A stretch of DNA of 64,000 nucleotides, from assembly GCF_958295425.1 (NCBI RefSeq), contig NC_081136.1, positions 29,440,077 through 29,504,076 of the forward strand, in the 5' to 3' direction. The translations under genes were made by a program, and so were the position numbers. Shown here in pieces: positions 1 through 10,194 of this stretch. Origin of the DNA: Solea solea (lineage: Eukaryota; Chordata; Actinopteri; Pleuronectiformes; Soleidae). Position 1 is the stretch's first letter. The number at the start of each line of letters is the position of its first letter. The notes under the pieces were generated by a model. It worked only from the letters and a program-made list of their open reading frames with translations, was not told the DNA's origin and searched no databases.

Positions 1-433
1 CATACATAACTGTGCAAAAGCCACCATTAGATTTGCTGTTATAGCAATGCTATAATACTCATGGAGGATAATTATCACTCAGTTTATTGGAAAAAATCCA
101 GAAAATATGTGAAACATATGCCGATATAAAAAAAACAAAAAAGAAAGCAGCTACAGGTTAAGTGTTAAGCATTTAGTGGGACCAACCCTTACACCTGAAC
201 AATAGCACGACCCCTGAGACTTTTGCACTGTGGCTATTTATAATATTGCTAATACAATTGTTTTGACTGTTTTGATCAAACATGCCCATCTGTCTTAATC
301 AGCCCCATTGCCACCTTCTGAGAGACATAATTAACAAAATATTTCATAATTAAAAAAATTAAATGAGATTTAATTAAACTATATTTTACACATCGGTTTT
401 CCATCATACCTGCTCCCTGCATGAATTGGTTTC

Positions 434-478
434 ATTTCATTCATTCATTCATTCATTCATTCATTCATTCATTCATTC
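434..478 (+). repeat. (ATTC)n microsatellite
   Basis: About 10 tetranucleotide units in the 3' flank. Confidence 0.92.
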
Positions 479-1729
479 TCTTCCACCTATGATTTTGGTT
501 CTAATTTCAAATGTGGTGAGGAATATCACAAGGTGAAAGTGTTGACATGTCAAATGTAAATGAGTATTGTTCTCAGTTATTAGCACAAATGTGTTTTGTT
601 CTATAAAAAAAAATCAGGCTAGAGGAATAATAAACTAAGTATGATCTAATGAATCTGAAGACAGATGGTTTTGATTGGTAAATAAAAAAAGGCAGACCTG
701 TTGCAAATAGCATTTCATTTTATTTTTTATAATAACTGGAATGTGCGAGATGTTTTTTTTTTTATCTATTGAGTAAATATTGTGAAGCATAAAACATTTG
801 CAATCATGGCCGAGAATGAACATTCATTAAAAAATATCTTGTAGGTTTATTGATCGAGTGAGCTACAGGGCAGGTCTGCTCAATGTGTTTTACTTCCAAC
901 TTCCCAGTTTCATTCTGCCCGTCTGTTGTTTAGCTCTGCCCAATCCAAATAAGATAAGAAGTTAATAGGAACCTCAGAGAACACAGAAGAGAAAACAGTA
1001 GGTACGATTCAAGCCACATACAATTTGATGACACAACCAGGAAAATCAATAGGAATTCATTGTGAGAAACCCCCTCTGAGCTTCACAGCCAGAATAAAAG
1101 AACAATTCCATGCCGTCTAGCTGGAGCAGTAATAGCCCAGGAAAGATATTGTCCTGCAGGAATCAAACCCTGCATGTTCAAACAGTGAATTATCCTTCCC
1201 ACGGCTTACCCCCTGCTGCCAGCCTCCTTCATCACATACCCGCGCACCAAATTCTGACAGTGGCGTCTGTTGAAACACCATTTATTACTTGGGGGCAGTT
1301 GAAAACAAGCAGCAAAATGAAAAATTTTGCAGAAAGGAACATAAACAAAAGTGCTTGTGTTGTTCGTTTGGCAGCCTTCTTAGCTGCTTTTGGTGAACTT
1401 TGCACATGGAGTCAGAGCCACTTTGCAAATTCCAGGGAGATGCAAGCTGTTGCTGCTCGTTTCCCAGCTACTCTCAGCTCTGATTTGAAGGTCAGTAAAA
1501 CTTCACATCACATGCTCGCGTATAACAAAGCTGAACGTAAACCATATTGACAGAACCATGTACAAAGGAAGTTCCACTACTGATGGATTTTGCTTCCCAT
1601 TTTATAATGCTACAACTCATTCTAAATGCTTTTAATTTGTCAACAAAAGCTCTTATTTATATATTTTATTTCGGTATTGTAGATTCAGCGAAAATTGGAG
1701 TACTGCATACAAAACAAATGTATGTATAC

Positions 1730-2039
1730 TAGAGGTGGAACGGTTGACGCAGGGTTTCAGCATATGATTTAAGTACTTGAGCCGCGATATAATATTCCAT
1801 CCCGCCGTCACTTCAGCAACACAGTGATTCCTGTACTTTATGAAGAGACATGACGAATTGTCAAAGAATTGTTTCAGTTTTTGCAAGATATGTCCTTAAG
1901 AATATCTGATAAAAAAATCTAATTATTAGGCTATAGATCTGATACATGGTATGGTATGAGTGTAAAAAAACTAGAAAACTGTGACCCCAAAGCCGTGATA
2001 TGAACCGAACTGTGGATTTTGTGAACCGTTCCACCCCTA
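1730..2039. mobile_element. non-autonomous hAT-type MITE (about 310 bp)
   Basis: Terminal inverted repeats: the left end reads TAGAGGTGGAACGGTT and the right end, reverse-complemented, reads TAGGGGTGGAACGGTT. They are flanked by an 8-bp duplication with one mismatch, atgtatac (1722-1729) versus atatatac (2040-2047). An 8-bp duplication and RGGGTGGAACGGTT-like ends are typical of fish hAT elements. No transposase frame lies between, so it would need a helper in trans. Overlapping short frames are chance. Confidence 0.75.
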
Positions 2040-2299
2040 ATATATACACAACCATACAGTCAACAGTGTGTGTACAATTTAGATTGCATATTAGTTTGAA
2101 GTTAAAGTGCATAGTTACATTCAAACCATTGCCAAATGGTACACGTGACTGTGTTTTTCTCAGTACAGTGTTCAGATCTCATGTCATCCAGCAAAACTCT
2201 CATTATGCACACAGGAAGGGATTTGTTAAAGTCAAGACAGACAGAGGCAACAGCGTGCTAGTAAAGCGAGACAGCTACACACAGGTTGGAGTATGATTT

Positions 2300-2303
2300 A
2301 AAA

Positions 2304-2350
<47 letters not shown>

Positions 2351-2352
2351 AT
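2300..2352 (+). repeat. (AAAT)n microsatellite
   Basis: About 13 tetranucleotide units in the 3' flank of dock4, some 260 bp from the hAT MITE. Confidence 0.92.
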
Positions 2353-3420
2353 GGAAGTGTCCATGAAAAGTTTCAGAGAATTTAACTAAAACTGAAAACT
2401 CAAACGTTTAAATAAAATCTCTTGACTAGTATTATTGATGACCTAACTAACAGTTCAGTAGTGGCAGTATTGCTTGAAAGAGACCATTTTCAGATGAAGG
2501 ATGCAGCATACAAATGTAACATAAACAAAATTCACCAAATTGTTAGGCACTGCAGTTTTAAATATACAATATCATACGAAACCCCACCACACCAACTTAC
2601 TATGATTACTTGTGTGCAATATGTATACAATATCCACAGGCCTGGGTATGCTTAAACAAACTGTGTGTGTATCTTCACACAGGCAATCTGAATAATCCTC
2701 CCCAGCAGCTAGGCACTATCCTGCTACAATACCATGCCGTGAGAAACACCGTCCTTACATTATGAATGTTTCTATTTCTACACACCACAGACATCGAAAA
2801 TATGATCAAATATTTCAATTAGACAAATAATGTGTAATGTGCAGGTATCAAAAGCAGTGCAAATTTTGCAGGATATTAGAGGCTTAATACAGAACCACAC
2901 ATTTGACAAAAGTATTCATCCTGAAAAATTGGCTCAGTTATCTGGTATTCCAAAATAATTTCCATCTACATGTGAAAGAAAAGCAGGGAGTGAGCGAGCA
3001 ACCTTGTCTTTCACTCTTATGAAAGTTCTAGTCTCAAATACAATAGCCGATGATTTGTTTCAATTATCTAACTTTCCTCTCAAGGCAATTTCCCATTATG
3101 CTTTCTAAATGGTATTATTATACAAGTTAGTCCGGTTTGAACTCTGGTTTATCCCAACAGGCATACTTCTCTCCACACTTACTGTACCATGCCATCCTCA
3201 CAGCTATAATGGAACAACTAAGCTGATGTTTAACTCAGCAGATGTTCAGAAAATCTCACCTGACCTTATGTTTATTCACACGTGTAGGAGAAACAAGAAC
3301 AGCAAAACCGCCCAGGCGGTGCCAAGGTGAAGAGCCTCACATTCAGAGGATAAGGGCCGAGTGACAGTGAGAGGTTGGATACCTTTTTACATGGCTGCCC
3401 TGATGCAAGTCTTAATGCAG

Positions 3421-3520
3421 AGGCCCTCTGGTCTTGTCGTGCAGAGTACAGCACCATGGAGGAAAGAATGGAAGCCCGGGTGGAAATCCTTTGGTGGGTG
3501 TCAGAGCTCAGTAAACAGGG
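3421..3520 (+). repeat. local duplication, copy 1
   Basis: Reads CTCTGGTCTTGTCGTGCAGA and later GTGTCAGAGCTCAGTAAACA. It is nearly identical to 4561-4645, about 1.1 kb away, except for a 14-bp segment present only here. It has no terminal repeats and no coding frame that I trust. Confidence 0.7.
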
Positions 3521-4560
3521 TCACCATTTGCTATCCTCCAGAGGATGACTCACTGGAGAGAATATGGGGTATATGAAAGACGATGAGAGTGCTGCAGCAG
3601 TAGGATTCAATTAAAAAAAAATCTCAAGAGGCAAGGCTGTAGCATATAGAGGTTACGAATTTTTTACTCATTCATTTTACAACATAATTTCTGCCAACTC
3701 TCAGGTTAAAGCAGTTGTATAATTTTTACCATCATCTAGCAATTCATGCATATACTATGAATGTATTATTTTGATCATACTTATCATTTAAGCAATATAA
3801 AGAGATTGCCACAGGAGTTGTTTAGGGCTGCAAAATATGTCATGCTACTATGACAGGAAAACAGATGTTTGTGTGTGTGGAATAAAGTATAATTTATACA
3901 ATTATAATTAATATAGCTACCCTAGAGACAGCAAAGCATGATTTCAAGTGTATGACAAGGACATACTACTGGTATGCATTTGCGCTCAAGACAACAGTCC
4001 ATAGCAGTTGGAACAAGGAAAGTGGGCATAAAGGGATGGGGAAAATAATTTTCAAGGATCAGATCAGTGCTGCAATAATCTAATTGCCATTTAGACTAAA
4101 ATTGATTTCCGTAGGAAGGACCCCCAACCTCTGGGCTTCCACAACCTATACTCATCGTTCAGAGCCCATGGCTTTATCAATGGGAGCCAAAGGCCAGGCT
4201 GATGTTTATAAGGGCGTTAATTAGCTTAGTGTCAGACCATACTAAGTAGGAGCCCCTCCAAATCAATCCAGTCACTGAGACCCACTCAACAGGGTCGCAT
4301 GTCTCGGTTACTGACTGAGCAGAGGAAGTAGTAGTAGGTTCTCTCTTTGGATTCTGTTTTTCTTTTTTTTTTCATAGGACTTCTCAAAACAAGGTAACCC
4401 AGGTGGGTTTCTTTACTCATAGAAATATTATCCTTAAATCTCTGCAGTTATATGCAGGCTGTCGAGGGTGACGATAATCTAAGTAGTAAACAAACAGAAG
4501 AAATCTACAAAGAGAAAAAAAAAAAAATCCAGGCCCTCCGAGCTGGATTCTAATCTTGCC

Positions 4561-4645
4561 AGGCCTCTGGTCTTGTCATGCAGAGTACAGCACCACGGAG
4601 GAAAGAATGGAAGCCTGGGTGGGTGTCAGAGCTCAGTAAACAGGG
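4561..4645 (+). repeat. local duplication, copy 2
   Basis: Direct-orientation partner of 3421-3520. It lacks the 14-bp GGAAATCCTTTGGT block, which in copy 1 sits between short GGT repeats, consistent with a slippage deletion. Confidence 0.7.
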
Positions 4646-6360
4646 TTATTTAATTCAATAACTTCCATTTAAGTAGTTTAAGTGCACCAATTATTGACTT
4701 GTGCCTTCCTTTTGTTTGTTTGTATAAATTGGGGATATAAATAAAACACTTATCACCTATCTGGAAAATACTTAAATGAATTTCCCAAGTGATGTGAGAG
4801 ATGTTTTAAAGTCATGTCATTTCTCGCCACATGGTTAAATAAAGGTTGAACTCTATGCTATACCTTCCCTGTCACAGATTGAGAGAAATAATGAGGAATA
4901 TACTGTATAAGGTACATCACTTCTATGAATATATATTCCTCCTTATAGACACAAACCTTTTTTTTTTTTCCTGTGCTCCACTACATCATTCAAGTCATTT
5001 GAAGCTAACTCCTCATTCAGCTGAGGCAATGGTTTCTATTGAGGACAAAAAAATTAAACTCTATTCATCCTGCCATTAAACACAACCTGGAGTATTTGAA
5101 GCCTTCAGGTGAAAATCTAACCGTGCTATGTTGAAAACAAGAGAGCAAGTACAGGAGTGGAGCAGACAGATAAAACGCACCATCTATTCTTGCGAGTTTC
5201 TCTTTGAAACTTCTCTTCAGTGTGCCTCTTAGATGGAGGTTCTTTGCTCCCTGCAGAGCTGCTCCAGCTTCTCTTCTCCCTGGAGAGATTTGCAGAGTGA
5301 GACAAACACCTTGGGTTTCTCTGAGGCTGTGTGTTCTCCAAAATTCGCCCTAGGCAACTTTAAATTAATACCTAGCATTGCATTCCCCCTGATAATTATG
5401 TATCATCACCCATGAATGCTATAAATGGAGGATGTTTAGTGCTTGTACAACGGGGCTAGACTGTAGACCTGCATGGCGCTGTTTATCATAAATGCTGTAT
5501 CTTTCAGAAATGTGCAGAGTGACTTCACAATTACAGGGAACTCAGCGGGTTCATAATATTTACATATTATTACAGTTCAGCAATTCCCAGCAGTGGGTCC
5601 CATTGTTAAAGTGGAAGCTATCTTTGCCCCCGAATGCAAAATGTCACTGTCTGGGATCAGCAGAAATTTGTTGCCTGCTTAACTCTCTCCTGTCCTTTAA
5701 CCAGGACAGGCTTTGTTCGCTGCTAGTACAAGCAAAATGCAGCTCCTCTCTCGATAATAGGCAGACTGACAAGCCCACGGAGGTTTGTAACTGACAACAA
5801 TTCTCCCGAGCTCACTGACTGGTGGAGACATGTCTTCCCCATCACTGTAGAATCCTCCCTCTGCTGCAAAGACACTCTGCGATTAGGCTGGAATTCACTC
5901 CTGACATGATAATTGCTGTCAAATTAGAGCCAACCACCAACAATTAAGATGAATGATGACAGGTGAACGGTGCTCATCTGCCAAACACCAGGCTATGCAC
6001 ATGGTATGTTTTTAAGCAACAGGGAATATACACAATATACACACACACAGCACAATAAACAACCGTTCAAGGTGCCTCAGTCAAGCAGCACAGTTTAATC
6101 AACCCATAACTGTTGTATGGATTACAAAGCTGTCTTCAGATCAACTGCAGTGGCGGGGGAAACAGGGAACTTGTGAATGTGTCTGTCTCCTATGATCACA
6201 CACCAATACCTCATCTACTGCCTCTGAACCACGAGTAAAAGTGCTTAATGTAGTGGGTTTTAAGGATGTGACAAATGGAGTAGTTGACGAATACTTTGGG
6301 TCATGGGTCAAAGGACATAACCCTGTATTTAATTTAGATGTGTTGAAATTGACATACTTT

Positions 6361-6495
6361 ACATTACATGTCATTTAGCAGACGCTTTTATCCAAAGCGG
6401 CTTACAAGGGAATTGAGTACAAACTGCCAGGGGTGGAGTTGAACTTGCGACCATGAAGTCTTTGCAAACAGGGTCTTAACCACTGAGCCACTCCA
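6361..6495 (-). mobile_element. tRNA-derived SINE relic with HpaI-type tail
   Basis: On the minus strand it begins with a tRNA-like head (TGGCTCAGTGGTTAAGA and GTCGCAAGTTCAACTCC resemble A and B boxes). It ends with the tail GGATAAAAGCGTCTGCTAAA, shared by many teleost SINEs and their partner LINEs. No clear target duplication was found. Confidence 0.65.
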
Positions 6496-7950
6496 CTCCA
6501 TTTGTAAAGACTTTGAAGGCAAACTGGTCATGTAATTTATGGTTGATATAATTAGCCTTTTTTACATTTGTAGACTAATTTTTACCTAACATTATCTTTA
6601 AGTATGTAGACATGCTAGGCTGTGAAGAGGCACAACTTTACTGTACTATTGACTGCCAGTGTTAATAGTGCCAGCATAAATATATATATTAAATTAAATA
6701 TTAATTAGTAGTAGGCAAGCTAACTCCTATTTATTTAATGTTATGGGTTACTGGGTAATTAGTACACGAGCAAACTGTACAAAAATAAACCGAGGGGAAA
6801 TGAAGGCCGGTGTTGTGCCGAAAAGAGACTGCTTGTCGAAAAACGACTGCTTTTTGGTAATGCTACCAAAAAAGCTAGGCTAAGGCACAGGCCATGAAGT
6901 ATTTCCATATAGGGTATACAAATATGAAAAGGCTAACCTTATCCACTACTAAATAAGAAGCCACAAGTAGCGTATTTAAAACACACACAAGAAAATGTAT
7001 ATATATTCCCCTCCTTTTCAACAAAAAGTGCCCTTTTCCCCTGCTAGTACTAGCAACGGTTGGGCGTAACATTAAAGACCAAAGACCAAGATGAAAAGAA
7101 AAATATCTCACCTTGTCAACATGTTAAATCCTCTTTGGTCTGGTGAAGGTTTATCCAGAGTTGTAGTTTCTCATGAAAGATATTTTTGACATGTAACAGC
7201 CACACTAATACCGGTGTAGATAATATTAATTATGGCTAAGTGGCTTCACATGATTTAATTAGCAACACCTGTGAGGCAGTGAAACTGCCGGCACTCTGAC
7301 ACTGAGGAAGCTTAATGTAACTCCGCCCTCATGAACTTGATTATTTACACCTGCGATTTTCCTCCCTGGCCTGGCAAAAAAGGCTGCTGTGCAAAGAGCC
7401 CAATTGTAAATGTGCATTATTGTTATTATTTTTGCTTTGCTATTATAATTGAGTGTTTTCAGTGATTTCAGAAAACTGGATTTTAGTTTATGTTATCTGT
7501 TAGTTTTCAATACAACCAGATTGCTGGATTATCAATAAGAGAAAAATGTGCAAAAACAGCAGGACTGCGGTGGTTGTACATAAATGGAGACAAACTTTTT
7601 TTACCTCTGTTGACAGCTATCTTCCATCCATATCTCCCCTCCAGATACAGATAACGTCCATTTCCAAGGATCTGCAAGACCCATGGATTTGTCTCTCTCT
7701 TGGTGAGAGTGATATATCACCACCCTCCATTTTTAAAATTCCCAGTCTGTTCCTGTCCATTCTATTTAACAAGAGGAAATGCTGACTTCTAATAATGACA
7801 AATTGCCACTTTTACTCAGTTATCCGAGCCATATCCATCAGTAGGGATTCCAGCAAAATGGTTACCACTAGGAACTGTCAGTGTATTAGAATGTTTGCAG
7901 GGGAGAACTGGTGTGTTGTTTTTTTATCTGTGAATTAATAACAGAAAAAC

Positions 7951-7956
7951 TTTATT
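7951..7956 (-). promoter_or_regulatory. dock4: candidate poly(A) signal of dock4 (distal)
   Basis: AATAAA on the minus strand within TATAAATAAAG, about 1.8 kb after the stop, in line with the multi-kilobase 3' UTRs usual for DOCK4. Hexamer only. Confidence 0.35.
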
Positions 7957-8958
7957 TATAGCATCAAAAACTGTGATGTCTCATAACGTGGAAATATGTC
8001 TATTAATCAGTTTATTGAACATGTAAATGTGTTAGGTGCCATGACGCATGATCTTAAGTTTTTTTTCTACACTCACAAAAAACCATAAAACTTTCAACAT
8101 TTATAATAATCATTTGCTGCTTCAACATTACATTCAAAGCTGTAAATTGTTATAGCTACATTTTGTTAAAAACACAATATTTACATTAATTGTAATACAC
8201 AAATTTTTATATTTGGCATACGTACATTAATCTCATCATATAATTTACAGTTCCTCAAGAAACGTACAAACAATACTAAAGCTACCCTCCACCCCGCCCC
8301 TGCCACAAAAAGCTTGATGAATATTTTATACCAACATTTCTGAAATCTGCCTGCCAAAGACCAACTCATTTCCCTGCAACAATGCAATGTAATTGAACCG
8401 AGCAATAATAGTGCAGTCAACTCACGTCCATTTTTTAATCGAACAAAGTAAAGTCTCAACTGTACAAATATTTGACAATGATTAATTTGTAAATATTTCT
8501 CCAATAGAGTCAGTCGTCATGTGTTTTAAGGTCACCGCTGACAGTGAAACGCTGATCCAATAACTGCTTTGTCAAAGGCTTCTCAGTAACAGTACAGATG
8601 ATAAAATATTAGTTGTGCTTATCTAGAATTATAATGTGATCAGTAGATTACAGTTTAATTAGGACAAGTGGGTAAATGTTTAATATGAAATGCTTTCTTC
8701 AAACTGTCTCTTTTGAGCTGTGCATTTCCAAACTTCATGATTTTCAGGTCCCAGTTATATAATTAAAAAAAAGAGTTGGATTACAGCACGTTGTACAAGT
8801 TCCTTTGGCACAATACTTGGTAACCACCCCTAAAGATCTGTTGTCATTTACATCATGCAGGAGGATTAGGGTGTGTTCACATGAATCACAATGACCAATG
8901 GTAAATTCCAGCTTCTCAGCATGCAATTGCACTTGTATTTTTGGTCCAGTATCATGAC

Positions 8959-8964
8959 TTTATT
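8959..8964 (-). promoter_or_regulatory. dock4: candidate poly(A) signal of dock4 (middle)
   Basis: AATAAA on the minus strand about 775 nt after the stop. AT-rich context typical of a vertebrate 3' UTR. Use is not shown. Confidence 0.35.
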
Positions 8965-9599
8965 CTATAATGGAGCCAATTATTAAAATGAAGAGGGTTA
9001 CTTTACAGTTCTGCAGTGGTGGAAATGTACCATCAAACATTTCAATGTGGAATTAAAAGAAGTCTTAAAATTGCGGTCAATGCTGTGCTGACAAAAAAAA
9101 AAAAGGCTTAATGTTCCTGGCACAATAGAAGATTAATTAAATCAGAACACATTTCTGTCTCTTTTGTGTACCATTGATTGTGTGACTGTAACTATGAGAA
9201 CACACCCATGTCTACTACACTCCACTGAAATGTGTACTCAAGGCCTCTAGCACCTTTTATAGCCATATCGTATACAAATGTACTGAGTTTTAAAAAAGAA
9301 AAGAAAACGTGCAAGACTCACGGATAAAAGACTCTATTTCCAATACTTAAGGCAAAAACAATTTTCATATATACCAATATACATATATTTGAGATTATTA
9401 CATCTATCAAAACCGTGTTCTGGTAAACATATGTTGCGACTGACCGTGGCGCCCTACTGTGTATGTACGAGAGCTAAAAGTGCGGAATGACTGAGTCAAA
9501 GTCAATGCAATGCCCTCTAGTTAATACAAAAAAGATTTTATCTAACAATTTCATCAGTTTTCTTTTGTTGACTGCCTGTTAATGTAGAGGCCTGTGTCT

Positions 9600-9605
9600 T
9601 TTATT
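9600..9605 (-). promoter_or_regulatory. dock4: candidate poly(A) signal of dock4 (proximal)
   Basis: AATAAA on the minus strand about 135 nt after the stop codon. It would give a very short 3' UTR. Hexamer match only; use is not shown. Confidence 0.4.
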
Positions 9606-9738
9606 GGAGTGTAGGTCAGGAATGCCAAACTGAAAATCACAAAAAACAAGTGAGTGGCCAGTAGAAAAGTGCAAATTACGCCAGTGTGTTTCTTTCACCT
9701 CCTCCTGCAACCCCCAGACCTGGACCCTTAACCAGCAC

Positions 9739-10194
9739 CTATAGCTGAGACACCTTCCTGGGCAGAGGCCTTGGTCTTGGGACCCGAGGGTCAGAGGTTC
9801 CCTCCAATTTCATGCTGCCTGTGCGGAGCTGGTGAGGCTTGGGTGGCAGGGCTGGGGGGTCCGTCTGTGGGGGAATGGAGAGACTGTGGGGCAGTGGCAC
9901 AGGTCTGCGGGGGTTGTTCCTCTCGTACACACTGTAGGGAGGCGGCGTCTTGTTCTCTCTGCGGATCGGCTCGTCGGAGCTGCTGGAGATGGAGTTTGGC
10001 AAGGTGGTGGGTGGAGGCAGGGGGTGGGACGGGTGGTCACCTGCAGGCAGCTCGGTGCCCGAAGCCTCTGATACACTGCACCGACTGAGGGAGGAGATGC
10101 CACTGCTGTAGCTGCCAGAGAGGACGGGTGAGCTGGAGACCAGGCTGGCAGGGTGGCACTCGGTGGGGGAAGGGGTGTAAGGTGGCACCGTGGT
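9739..10194 (-). CDS. dock4: dock4 exon 41 of window, terminal coding exon with stop
   Basis: Residues 1476-1626, then a TAG stop at 9739-9741. Reads TPSPTECHPASL, SSSPVLSGSYSSGISSLSRC, TPPPYSVYERNNPRRPVPL and PALPPKP, ending RPRPLPRKVSQL. It matches the unmistakable DOCK4 C-terminus. PPALPPKP and PRPRPLPRK are SH3-ligand-like (Crk-type) motifs. The final Ser-Gln-Leu fits a class I PDZ ligand. Acceptor CTACTAG. GC-rich compared with the flanking intron and 3' UTR. The overlapping frames on both strands are shadows of this exon. Confidence 0.97.
   Translation of the reverse strand, partial: TTVPPYTPSPTECHPASLVSSSPVLSGSYSSGISSLSRCSVSEASGTELPAGDHPSHPLPPPTTLPNSISSSSDEPIRRENKTPPPYSVYERNNPRRPVPLPHSLSIPPQTDPPALPPKPHQLRTGSMKLEGTSDPRVPRPRPLPRKVSQL

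Larger units (their letters stand above)
1..9738. other. dock4 3' UTR and downstream flank, no second gene seen
   Basis: AT-rich. The part next to 9738 should be dock4 3' UTR (length unknown, see the three AATAAA sites). The rest holds two tetranucleotide arrays, a hAT MITE, a SINE and the local duplication, all listed separately. Frames here (for example plus 1110-1550 and minus 8181-8504) show no recognisable domain, no codon-like bias and no splice-supported continuation. Confidence 0.6.

Noticed and set aside
434..478. Regular tandem repeats as a possible CRISPR array
   Set aside because: Tetranucleotide microsatellite without spacers in a vertebrate genome.
1110..1550. 146-codon plus-strand frame, longest in the left flank
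   Set aside because: Composition looks non-coding, no homology recognised, no flanking splice signals that extend it.
8181..8504. 107-codon minus-strand frame in the 3' flank
   Set aside because: Lies in AT-rich sequence likely to be 3' UTR; no domain, no splice continuation.
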